From the NCBI RefSeq assembly GCF_002243045.1, contig NZ_MBKP01000019.1:59054-123053 (forward strand): 64,000 nucleotides of DNA, written 5' to 3'. The translations under genes were made by a program, and so were the position numbers. Below are positions 47,968 to 56,053 of this stretch, one piece after another. This DNA comes from Methanolobus psychrotolerans (lineage in GTDB: Archaea > Halobacteriota > Methanosarcinia > Methanosarcinales > Methanosarcinaceae). Each line of letters starts with the position of its first letter. The first letter of the stretch is position 1. The notes under the pieces are model-generated. The model made no database searches and was not told the origin of the DNA. It saw only the letters and a list, made by a program, of their open reading frames with translations.

Positions 47968-49203
47968 ATGATAATACCTGTAATAATACTTGCAATTGTA
48001 TTTTTCCTTACAGCTGTGAGGCAGGTTGGAAACATCCGCCTTGAAATATGGCAGATAATGACCCTTGGCACCCTGGCAGTACTGATAACCGGCCAGATAT
48101 CGATAGCTTATGCCATGGGTGCTGTGAATCTCGATGTCATGATTTTTCTTTTCGGGATGTTCACAATAGGACAGGCTCTAGAAATGAGTGGATACCTGTC
48201 TCATCTATCATATCGTTTTTTCAAAAATGCAGGCTCAATTGATGCAATTATACTTTACATCCTGTTTGGAATGGGATTTGCTTCTGCATTTTTGATGAAC
48301 GATACACTTGCGATCATAGGTACACCTGTAGTATTGCTTCTTGCAAAAGAACACCGCATAAACCCTAAACTATTACTGATGGCGCTGGCTTTTGCAGTGA
48401 CAACAGGAAGTGTTATTAGTCCAATCGGAAATCCGCAGAATCTCCTGATAGCGCTTGGAAGCGATATGAAAAACCCATTCCTGACATTCATGAAATACTT
48501 GCTGCTACCAACGGCTATCAACCTCTTCATCGCTTACCTGCTCCTCAAAATATCCTACAGGGAACACTTTACTTCACCCTCACTGAACCATTCAAAGCCG
48601 ACAGTCACTGATATCAGACTTGCAAGGCTTTCCAGGATGTCGCTCTTACTTGTACTTTCAATGGTCTGCATAAAAATACTATTGGCTTTATCAGGATTGC
48701 AATTTGACCTTAAACTGACATATATCGCCCTTATATCAGCACTTCCGATACTGTTGCTGAGCAAAAGGAGAAAGGAAGTTCTGAAGAGCATGGACTGGCA
48801 CACGCTCATTTTCTTTGCAGCGATGTTCATTCTCATGGAAAGCGTCTGGAACAGTGGTTTTTTCCAGAATGCCATCAGTGGTTCCGGAGTAGATATCACA
48901 GCAACCCCCATGATACTGGCAATAAGTGTCTTCCTTAGCCAGTTCATCTCAAATGTGCCCCTGGTAGCTCTTTATATGCCAATACTCTCACATGCAAATA
49001 TCACAACCGGAGGGTTGCTTGCACTAGCTGCAGGTAGTACCATTGCAGGAAATCTCTCCATACTCGGAGCTGCAAGTAATGTGATTATCATACAGAATGC
49101 AGAGCGTAAAGGCAAAGTCTGCCTTAGTTTCATTGAGTTTGCCAGGGTAGGGATTCCACTAACCATTATGCAAGTATTTGTATACTGGCTCTTCCTGTCA
49201 TAA
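47968..49203 (+). CDS. SLC13/CitMHS-type (ion transporter superfamily) permease
   Basis: 411-aa integral membrane protein with about ten to twelve helices. Signatures of the IT superfamily: FASAFLMNDTLAIIGTPVVLLLA and VTTGSVISPIGNPQNLLIALGSD in the first half, and SQFISNVPLVALYMPIL with GNLSILGAASNVIIIQNAERKG in the second. These Asn-Pro loops resemble ArsB, NhaD and citrate/sulfate carriers, so the substrate could be an anion, arsenite or Na+/H+. It is divergent from the FAH-wHTH pair. The start is ATG 47968, likely leaderless. Confidence 0.85.
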   Translation: MIIPVIILAIVFFLTAVRQVGNIRLEIWQIMTLGTLAVLITGQISIAYAMGAVNLDVMIFLFGMFTIGQALEMSGYLSHLSYRFFKNAGSIDAIILYILFGMGFASAFLMNDTLAIIGTPVVLLLAKEHRINPKLLLMALAFAVTTGSVISPIGNPQNLLIALGSDMKNPFLTFMKYLLLPTAINLFIAYLLLKISYREHFTSPSLNHSKPTVTDIRLARLSRMSLLLVLSMVCIKILLALSGLQFDLKLTYIALISALPILLLSKRRKEVLKSMDWHTLIFFAAMFILMESVWNSGFFQNAISGSGVDITATPMILAISVFLSQFISNVPLVALYMPILSHANITTGGLLALAAGSTIAGNLSILGAASNVIIIQNAERKGKVCLSFIEFARVGIPLTIMQVFVYWLFLS

Positions 49204-49315
49204 AATTTGAGCACACAACCTGTAAAATATCATAAATTTAAAAATGACATCTGACCCTTCAGACATCATATAATAATTGCCGGATGCGCAAATATGTTCC
49301 CACAGATAGTACCTT

Positions 49316-50377
49316 TTAAAGAAGAGAGTTTACTAATAGAACAATAAGCATTGCAACAATACCTATTGCCCAGAATTTTATTGTTTCATTCAATGGTATC
49401 CTGATGTCCATGATATCAACTCCAGAAGCAACAACTGACTTTGGACTGGCAATGGTATTGGAAGATGCACTATATCCTGAGATTACATGGTTTTCTATAG
49501 ATTCCCCTGCATCATACTCAGCTGCCTGTTTATTATGTTTGGGAGCTTGAGAAATGTCTGCCAGAGAAGAGCGGGTACGTTCGGATACAGAAGTCACAGG
49601 TTGCCTGCTACGGATAATATTTTCATCTGAACTGAATGAAGAAGGTGATTCTTCCTTAACTCGCATAGGAGTGGAAGAAAATGTATCTTCTCTTTCTTCA
49701 ACGGTTTCCACTTTAACTTCAGAAAGTGCTGGTGCTGTAAATGAAGAGATTGCCTCATCTTCTTTATCGTCCATGTAGTTGCTATTTGAAACAGCCTCCG
49801 GTTCTGATTTCACAGGCGATTCGTCATAACCTTTACCAAAAAAGTCTTCCCGATCATTTCTGATAATTGAAGGGGAACCATTATCCTCTTCTTCAGAAAC
49901 TACGTTGCTGAATATGGACTCATCACCCTCGGGAGGCCTGAAAGAGTATTCACTTTCCTGTGAAAGGTCGCTCTTTTCTGCCATAACAGGATCCGGTGTT
50001 TCTATGATCCATTGCTCTTCATTGTCGCTTTCATCTGCCACAACAGGTTCATGAGGGCTAGGAGGAAACACTGCATACTCATCAACAGAAGGAGCTGGAG
50101 ACGCAGTTGCTTCATATTTCTTACCAATAAGACCCTGATAATCGGGATCAATCTCTATTGCAAGATCAAAACATTTCTTTGCTTCCTCGAAACGTCCGAG
50201 TTTTTCAAGACACCTGCCCTTCTTGAACCAGGCTTCCGCATTATATGGATCAATATCCAATGATTTGGTATAATATTCTATCTGTTTTTCAATTGTTTTG
50301 GCTGTATCGGCCATCTTCATCCAGTTCTCTGCAGCTTTCTGTTTTTTCTTGGATTTTACGTCATCTAGCATTCCCAT
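49316..50377 (-). CDS. TPR protein with C-terminal membrane anchor
   Basis: 353-aa protein. Two tetratricopeptide repeats near residues 25-85 (EKQIEYYTKSLDIDPYNAEAWFKKGRCLEKLGRFEEAKKCFDLAIEID). A long low-complexity, Ser/Glu-rich, probably disordered linker (about 100-310) follows, then a single C-terminal helix (FWAIGIVAMLIVLLVNSLL). This is a tail-anchored arrangement with TPRs in the cytoplasm, suitable for tethering a partner near the membrane. The start is ATG 50377 behind AGGTGTTA. The partner is unknown. Confidence 0.8.
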   Translation of the reverse strand: MGMLDDVKSKKKQKAAENWMKMADTAKTIEKQIEYYTKSLDIDPYNAEAWFKKGRCLEKLGRFEEAKKCFDLAIEIDPDYQGLIGKKYEATASPAPSVDEYAVFPPSPHEPVVADESDNEEQWIIETPDPVMAEKSDLSQESEYSFRPPEGDESIFSNVVSEEEDNGSPSIIRNDREDFFGKGYDESPVKSEPEAVSNSNYMDDKEDEAISSFTAPALSEVKVETVEEREDTFSSTPMRVKEESPSSFSSDENIIRSRQPVTSVSERTRSSLADISQAPKHNKQAAEYDAGESIENHVISGYSASSNTIASPKSVVASGVDIMDIRIPLNETIKFWAIGIVAMLIVLLVNSLL

Positions 50378-50555
50378 ATTAACACCTTTTTTTAATCGAT
50401 TAACACACCTATTACTGGTCCGGCAATGTTTGAAATGATTAGTATTTGTCAGTTATAAGGTTTTATTGAATAACTGTTTTTGCTTATTTTCAAGCATGTG
50501 TAATTAATATAAAAATGTGTTTACAGAATAGAATAGATTACTATTTGTTAAAAGA

Positions 50556-51089
50556 TCAGCTTTTTATTTCCTCATATTCAAAAGCCCACATTGGAAGGCC
50601 ATCAATTTCAATGTGTTCCAGGTGTTCCATTTCATGATCAGCATAAAAGGCAGAAGGACCTGTAAACGACACGTTCTTTTCATCAAGCTCTTTGACGAAT
50701 ATCTTCTTCCTTTCTGTACTCACCGACGCAACTATTATCCTTTCTGCTTTAAGGACCACTGAATATGGTCGTGTGAGAAGGACACGCTCGTCCCTGCCAC
50801 CACACTTCTCAAGTCTGTAGACGATCCCTTCCTTTGAAACATATTCCGGATTTAAAAGAAGGTATACTTCTTCAATGGTATGGCCTGTTCTGGTTTCCTC
50901 GTTGTATGTCGTGAACACCTTCATCACTGAAATGCTCTTAAGGTCTTCTGTAGAATAGCTCCAGGCACCGCCGACCTTCAGGGAAAGTACCATTGGATAA
51001 AAAGCATCCTTTGGTAAATCGAACCTGCCAAACATTGCCTCTTCCCTTGCACTGAATTTCAGAATTGCTTTGAGATCATTGATTTTCAT
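50556..51089 (-). CDS. Unrecognised protein with HEXXH motif, possibly peptide-deformylase-like
   Basis: 177-aa protein with no name that I can assign. It contains LLLNPEYVSKEGIVYRLEKC (cysteine C96), a TRPYSVVLKAERI strand and DHEMEHLEHIEIDGLP with an HEXXH motif at 152-156. A Cys and HEXXH pair in this order is the metal site of peptide deformylases. However, the GLAAPQ motif is missing and the Cys motif (EKCGG) deviates from EGCLS. ATG 51089 is chosen over a TTG 15 bases upstream. It stands alone on the minus strand. Confidence 0.5.
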   Translation of the reverse strand: MKINDLKAILKFSAREEAMFGRFDLPKDAFYPMVLSLKVGGAWSYSTEDLKSISVMKVFTTYNEETRTGHTIEEVYLLLNPEYVSKEGIVYRLEKCGGRDERVLLTRPYSVVLKAERIIVASVSTERKKIFVKELDEKNVSFTGPSAFYADHEMEHLEHIEIDGLPMWAFEYEEIKS

Positions 51090-51277
51090 TTTTACTCTAA
51101 TCAACTATTGATGTAGACAATTAAATAACTTAAGGAAAACATATTTGAACCTTTTATTATTATAAGCATTATTCATCCAGTTCCCAAAGAGAAAGAGGGA
51201 GAATCTGATAACAAAAAACTATGTTTATATTCTACTACACATATTAGTTTTTATTCAGAATCAATGGAGCAGCGCTT

Positions 51278-51505
51278 ATGAAAATGAGAATGGTAAAATG
51301 CAGCGATGTCGGAATTGACAATTGCAGCTATATAGCACTTGGAAATGACCTTGATGAAGTTGAGCAGAACATGCTCTCACATATCGAAACCGAACATCAC
51401 GAATTCCTTGCGAACCTGAATGAGCATGAAGTCCATCTCCTTAAACATAGGATATCCACATTCCTTGGGAGAAGTTGTGGTTGTGGGCACCTTGAAATGC
51501 CCTGA
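51278..51505 (+). CDS. DUF1059 family small protein
   Basis: 75-aa protein resembling DUF1059: MRMVKCSDVGIDNCSYIALGNDLDEVEQNMLSHIETEHH, with a later CGCGH near the end. Cysteines at about 9 and 15 plus the C-terminal C-x-C suggest metal binding. The typical family member is a short stand-alone protein of unknown function. The start is ATG 51278 behind GGAGCAG. Confidence 0.8.
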   Translation: MKMRMVKCSDVGIDNCSYIALGNDLDEVEQNMLSHIETEHHEFLANLNEHEVHLLKHRISTFLGRSCGCGHLEMP

Positions 51506-51652
51506 TCAGACTTATTCTTTATTTAACTTTTCACTATTTTATGATTCCGCCTTTAATTTTACGCTTTACCAAGAAATTATGGATCTGGTGTAGATGGACG
51601 GAATGTTATGTAATCAGGCTATCGTTATTTTAATGTCTTTAGTCCATCGTAT

Positions 51653-51661
51653 TAATATATA
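51653..51661 (+). promoter_or_regulatory. TATA box of the structured leader
   Basis: TAATATATA lies about 25 bases upstream of the beginning of the 12-bp outer stem at 51680, matching the expected transcript start. Confidence 0.5.
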
Positions 51662-51679
51662 GGGAACTTCCAATAATTA

Positions 51680-51792
51680 TATAGCTATTTTGGAATATGG
51701 ATGCAGGGGTTATGGCATCCACTCCGCTACGTTTGGATCTAAACCTGTTACTTGATCAGGATTGACCTGAGATTGCCGGAAAAATAGCTATA
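51680..51792 (+). ncRNA. Candidate structured RNA (multi-branched leader) before the coiled-coil gene
   Basis: A 12-bp perfect stem closes the element: TATAGCTATTTT (51680-51691) with AAAATAGCTATA (51781-51792). Inside are three hairpins: TGGATGC/GCATCCA (51698-51704/51715-51721), GTTTG-GATC-TAAAC (51731-51744) and TCAGG-ATTGA-CCTGA (51756-51770). The ribosome site GGGAGAT and ATG 51814 follow at once. It does not match a riboswitch class I can name. It could alternatively be a small mobile element ending in TA. Confidence 0.45.
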
Positions 51793-51813
51793 CAAACATG
51801 TGGGAGATATTAT

Positions 51814-52155
51814 ATGGACAACATAAAGAAAGTCGGTCTTTTAGGAGCTGCAGCACTTATTGGGGCAGGACTTGCAGCATTGTCAGAAGAAAGAATAAGA
51901 GAATTTATAAAAGAAAAAGTTGAAGCTGGAAAGCTCAGCAAAGAGGAAGGCAAGATTCTTGTGGATGATCTTGTCAGTGAGACAAAAAAACAGAAGTTGA
52001 ACCTGGAAAAGAATATCATTGAAAAGCTTCACAGTTCGGTAAAGATGGCAAATCAAGAGCTTGCAGACCTATCAGATAAGATAGATGAAATGAAAATACA
52101 GGAACTTGAAGCTGAACTTGAAAGAATGAAAAGTCTTAGGAAAGCAGGAAAATAA
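51814..52155 (+). CDS. Coiled-coil protein with glycine-rich hydrophobic N-terminus (phasin-like)
   Basis: 113-aa protein. Residues 5-23 (KKVGLLGAAALIGAGLAAL) are a glycine-alanine hydrophobic segment; the rest is charged and helical (EERIREFIKEKVEAGKLSKEEGKILVDDL, then a coiled coil with KMANQELADLSDKIDEMKIQELEAELERM). The shape resembles phasins or phasin-like PhaI proteins that coat granules, but no polyhydroxyalkanoate genes are visible. The start is ATG 51814 with GGGAGAT. It is the gene controlled by the structured leader. Confidence 0.65.
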   Translation: MDNIKKVGLLGAAALIGAGLAALSEERIREFIKEKVEAGKLSKEEGKILVDDLVSETKKQKLNLEKNIIEKLHSSVKMANQELADLSDKIDEMKIQELEAELERMKSLRKAGK

Positions 52156-52298
52156 TAGCTTTCTCTTTCTTTTTTGGTAATGCTATCCCAGAGTCAGCTA
52201 TTATCTGACCTTATTATATGACAGAATATGTATCTTTGTTCCTTCATAATTCTTATAACAATGATTCTTTAGAACAAAAGAAAACAGGAGATACTCTG

Positions 52299-52763
52299 TC
52301 ATTTGACTATCATGACCCTTGTCTTTGCATGCCTGCCAACGTCTGATGCCACGCTTCCAACAATCACCCTGTCCAGACCGGTCCTTCCCAGGGTGCCCAT
52401 TACAATCAGATCAAACTCGTTCTTTTCAGCAAAATTTATGATCTCTGAACCGGGATGTCCTTCAAGTAGCACGGTTTCCACCTGAACACCTGCTTTGGAT
52501 CCCATATCCTTTACAATTTCAAGTACATTTATCCCATCCTGCTCAAGCTGTTTATGGAAGTTTACCTCATCGGTTGATACTTTTTTTGGCGGTTCAATCG
52601 GTACCCCGAAATAAGAAAGATGAGGTATCATTGGCATTACATTCACCGCATAAAGCTTCGCTTCAGCCAGTCTTGCAATCTCGATCCCGGAAATCGCTGC
52701 CTTGTTCGCATTTTCAGACCCATCGGTTGCGATCATTATTTTTTTGTACAATTCACTTTCCAT
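52299..52763 (-). CDS. Universal stress protein (UspA family)
   Basis: 154-aa single USP domain. It starts KKIMIATDGSENANKAAISGIEIARL, has VETVLLEGHPGSEIINFAEKNEFDLIVMGTLGRTGLDRVIVGSVASDV, and ends KTRVMIVK. The GxxG(9x)GSxS/T pattern (GTLGRTG...VGSVAS) indicates an ATP-binding form. ATG 52763 with GGGAG upstream is preferred to a GTG nine bases upstream. It functions as a small cytoplasmic stress protein; the neighbours give no further clue. Confidence 0.93.
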   Translation of the reverse strand: MESELYKKIMIATDGSENANKAAISGIEIARLAEAKLYAVNVMPMIPHLSYFGVPIEPPKKVSTDEVNFHKQLEQDGINVLEIVKDMGSKAGVQVETVLLEGHPGSEIINFAEKNEFDLIVMGTLGRTGLDRVIVGSVASDVGRHAKTRVMIVK

Positions 52764-53016
52764 AGTATGCACTCCCTAATAAAGTTATAAAACACTTATA
52801 GGATTAATTATTTGTGGTTATGTGTGACACTTATAGTAAACCAACCCTGATCCATATATCCTGATATAGTTACAAAAAGAATTAATATATAATGAGGTTT
52901 CATTGAATTATCGAAGCAAACATGAAGAATTTAAGATGACATGGATCAATAATCCGTTTCTGTGATTTTAACCTGACATTTTTTGATGTCGTTTTAGCAT
53001 AAGGAGTGGGCCGACA

Positions 53017-53790
53017 ATGGAAGAAAATGGAACTCAAAATAAACTAGCAGTGCTGATTGATGCTGATAATGCACAACCATCGATAATAGAAGGGTTATTG
53101 GATGAGATCGCGATTTATGGTATTGCCAGTGTGAAAAGGATCTATGGAGACTGGACCAAACCAAACCTTAACTCATGGAAAGATGCACTGCTTGAGCATT
53201 CTATACAGCCGATGCAGCAATTCGCGTATACCACCGGCAAGAATGCAACGGACAGTTCGCTCATAATTGATGCTATGGACCTGCTTTACACTGAAAAGTT
53301 TGATGGTTTCTGCATTGTTTCAAGTGACAGTGACTTTACACGCCTGTCACAGAGGATAAGGGAATCAGGACTGAAAGTCTATGGTTTTGGTGAAAAGAAA
53401 ACTCCACAGCCTTTTATTTCAGCATGTGACAAATTCATCTATACTGAAATCCTGAGGAAGCAGGAAACAGGAACTGAAAACATCTCTACTTTATCAAAAA
53501 CAGAAAAGTGGAACGCAAATGAACTCAAAGGAGATACAAGACTTGTGAATCACCTGCGAAATGCCGTTGAAGACTCTGCCGACGAGGACGGATGGGCTTT
53601 CCTTGCTGAGGTTGGCGGCAATCTCATCAAACGCAATCCAGCTTTTGACCCCAGAACCTATGGATTCACGAAACTAGGAGAACTTGTAGAAGCGACTAAC
53701 CTTTTTGAGATAGATAAGAGGGCACAGAATGGTGCAGGGAAGAGCGTTGTTGTGTATATAAGGGATAAAAGAGGGAAGGGGAAGAAGTGA
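53017..53790 (+). CDS. NYN-domain RNase-like protein with OST-HTH (LOTUS) domain
   Basis: 257-aa LabA/DUF88-type protein. The NYN (PIN-like) nuclease core has LAVLIDADNAQPS (Asp15, Asp17), FAYTTGKNATDSSLIIDAMDLLY and FCIVSSDSDFTRLSQRIRESG, holding the acidic metal-binding residues. The C-terminal OST-HTH domain (about 175-250, WAFLAEVGGNLIKRNPAFDPRTYGFTKLGELVEATNLFEI) binds RNA. It may be a ribonuclease in RNA turnover or defence. The start is ATG 53017 with AGGAGTG. It is convergent with the NERD helicase (7-base gap). Confidence 0.93.
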   Translation: MEENGTQNKLAVLIDADNAQPSIIEGLLDEIAIYGIASVKRIYGDWTKPNLNSWKDALLEHSIQPMQQFAYTTGKNATDSSLIIDAMDLLYTEKFDGFCIVSSDSDFTRLSQRIRESGLKVYGFGEKKTPQPFISACDKFIYTEILRKQETGTENISTLSKTEKWNANELKGDTRLVNHLRNAVEDSADEDGWAFLAEVGGNLIKRNPAFDPRTYGFTKLGELVEATNLFEIDKRAQNGAGKSVVVYIRDKRGKGKK

Positions 53791-53797
53791 TAGATTG

Positions 53798-55600
53798 TTA
53801 ATGATTTATTTGAAGAGACGGGAAAACAGGAGAATAATCTGGAATTAGTTCATCATCTGTAGGACAACTACAAGATAAAAGTTGATTGAATACTTCGCCA
53901 CCTTCTGATTTGTAGGAATGGATATAGAGCTTTTCTGAAGCCCTTGTAAGACCTACATAGACGAGCCTTTTATTCTCCAATCTATCAACATTGAGAAGAA
54001 TGCAAACTTTATTCTCTAACCCTTTTGATGAATGATATGTAGTTATCAGCAATTTGTTTTCGTCAAATCTTTTTGATACTTTTGCGACATGCTTTATTGA
54101 ATCATCTAAATTCTCATACAAATTCTCATTACCCGCATGAGAAGGCCCAAGAACAAGAATATCTTCCGGGTTATAGTTGTTATCAAGTAGATCAAGCAAG
54201 ACATTGTTTATTTTTCTGTAATTTCCGGTGAAAAAAGTTACTGAATTTTCCGAATCAAAATTCTGACAAATGCCATCTCTGCCTTCATAGAAGTTTTCCA
54301 CTTCCTTCCGAAGTTCATCATGGAGCATCAGATAGTTCATCGCAAGATCAATATGTGAACCACCAGAACGGTATGATGTTTTTAGTAACTTCGATCTGCC
54401 TATGATAGTTATTCCAAGGCTTTTCCAACTATGACTTTTTGGATTATAGATGCTCTGTAACCTGTCACCTGCAAGGAAGATATTTTCACTGATCACTCCA
54501 TTTTTATCTTCGTGTTTTTTACAGACCTTAAGGCACAACTTAATCCAGGAATTGTGGAAATCCTGGTACTCATCTATCAAAACCGCATCATAAATAGGTT
54601 GAGCTTTGTCCATCGCAATGTATGGAAGAGTTACATCCCAGAATTGGCCATCTTCACTACCTGTGATATTGACAGCAGCGATTTCACGAGCCATTTGATG
54701 GAAAGTTGATATATCTATATTCTCGTATTTTATGCCCATGTAATGAAGGTCTTCACGCTTAGAATTAAAGTGCTGTTCCAGCTTCTTTTCTAAAGACTTA
54801 TTGTAGGTCAATATTCGTATCTTCCACTCCGGATTTTCTCTTAAAAGATGGATTGCCCTTGCAACTAGGATCACGGTTTTACCGCTTCCGGGAACACCTG
54901 TGATCATATAATGACCATAGGGGATTCTTCTTGCAAATTGTTCCTGTTCATAATCCAACGTAGCAATCACTCTGTTGTCCTGAGTATTTACCCTGTTGAA
55001 CTGCCATATTTCAGTCTGGACTCGCTTTATCTGCAATTCCGGGAAAATTTTTCCCCTTATTGTTGATACAGTCCCTCTGTCGAGAAAAATAGTATCATCG
55101 GTGAATAAAGTATTGACAGAAAGTGAAGCCAATTGATCAGAACTGATACATTCGGTAACTGGCTGACAAAGTACCTCTTTCAGGGATGAAATCTCTAAGG
55201 AATTCATTTTTGTGAAAATAACCTTGGAATACAATCTAAATCTTAGTTCCTTTTTCTCGTTCAAAAGGAACTCTTCCCTTTCAAGAAGATTCTTGATAGC
55301 ATTGAAATACTGCCTTGCACGATAGGCAGGATTATGTAATTCCTCACCATTAGCATCTATAACTGAGATTTGATTTATAGATTGGATATACGAAAGCGAC
55401 CAGTCCTTGACCTCAACAATGCATACACCTTTAAAAGGATCTATAAGAATGAAATCAGGATTGTAAGATAGAATTAGCGGCTGAGGATACAGGAAAGCAT
55501 CGTAATCCTTAGTACCGTAAATTGCTTTTAGCTTGTTGAGTACCCTGTTTTCCCCAAGTGTCAGCCCTGAGAGATCAGATTGCATCACTTTTAATGGCAT
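53798..55600 (-). CDS. NERD-domain superfamily 1 helicase
   Basis: 600-aa protein. The N-terminal NERD (nuclease-related) domain spans about 15-120 (LGENRVLNKLKAIYG, PDFILIDPFKGVCIVEVKDWS with the D/E-x-K core). A UvrD/DnaB-like SF1 core follows: Walker A MITGVPGSGKTVILVAR near 235, DAVLIDEYQDFH (Walker B) and a C-terminal TTYHSSKGLENKVCIL and YVGLTRASEKLYIH. Such nuclease-helicase fusions often sit in defence or mobile islands. The start is ATG 55600; no strong ribosome site is visible. The gene composition is slightly more AT-rich than the core genes. Confidence 0.88.
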   Translation of the reverse strand: MPLKVMQSDLSGLTLGENRVLNKLKAIYGTKDYDAFLYPQPLILSYNPDFILIDPFKGVCIVEVKDWSLSYIQSINQISVIDANGEELHNPAYRARQYFNAIKNLLEREEFLLNEKKELRFRLYSKVIFTKMNSLEISSLKEVLCQPVTECISSDQLASLSVNTLFTDDTIFLDRGTVSTIRGKIFPELQIKRVQTEIWQFNRVNTQDNRVIATLDYEQEQFARRIPYGHYMITGVPGSGKTVILVARAIHLLRENPEWKIRILTYNKSLEKKLEQHFNSKREDLHYMGIKYENIDISTFHQMAREIAAVNITGSEDGQFWDVTLPYIAMDKAQPIYDAVLIDEYQDFHNSWIKLCLKVCKKHEDKNGVISENIFLAGDRLQSIYNPKSHSWKSLGITIIGRSKLLKTSYRSGGSHIDLAMNYLMLHDELRKEVENFYEGRDGICQNFDSENSVTFFTGNYRKINNVLLDLLDNNYNPEDILVLGPSHAGNENLYENLDDSIKHVAKVSKRFDENKLLITTYHSSKGLENKVCILLNVDRLENKRLVYVGLTRASEKLYIHSYKSEGGEVFNQLLSCSCPTDDELIPDYSPVFPSLQINH

Positions 55601-55803
55601 TGTTACGGTCCATTTTTAGTTCACATACTATATTTTAAATTATATATTGTGTTGCCGAGTATAAAAATGAAGTTATCAAATCAGCTAGAAATCAGATATT
55701 CTATCCACAAACTGCCATTAAATAATACTTTCACTCTGCTAAGCAGACGAATATAAACCATCATTGTAATTTGATTGTTAAGAAGATTTTTCAAGGTGGT
55801 TGG

Positions 55804-56022
55804 ATGGAAAAACAAACATGCATCAAATGTAACGACAATATGAAACTAATCGATAAGTACAGTCAGTTTTTAGAGCCAGATGAGATGAAGAAATTCACAA
55901 ACCAGCAAAAGGTCAATAGTATGACCTCAAAGATAACTGAAGTTCTTAATCCATCGATTGTGAATGTTGAAATATATAAATGCGATAAATGTGGGGATTA
56001 TAGAGGAGTGGAGGATGTGTAA
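55804..56022 (+). CDS. Small zinc-ribbon protein
   Basis: 72-aa protein with CIKCNDNMKL at residues 5-8 and YKCDKCGDYRG near the C-terminus (two C-x2-C pairs), separated by a charged helical insert. The ATG at 55804 is chosen because AAGGTGGT precedes it. No family is recognised. It lies alone between the divergent NERD helicase and the convergent DUF4143 ATPase. Confidence 0.6.
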   Translation: MEKQTCIKCNDNMKLIDKYSQFLEPDEMKKFTNQQKVNSMTSKITEVLNPSIVNVEIYKCDKCGDYRGVEDV

Positions 56023-56053
56023 TATAGTTTCTCTTGGTTTAATCAATATAATA

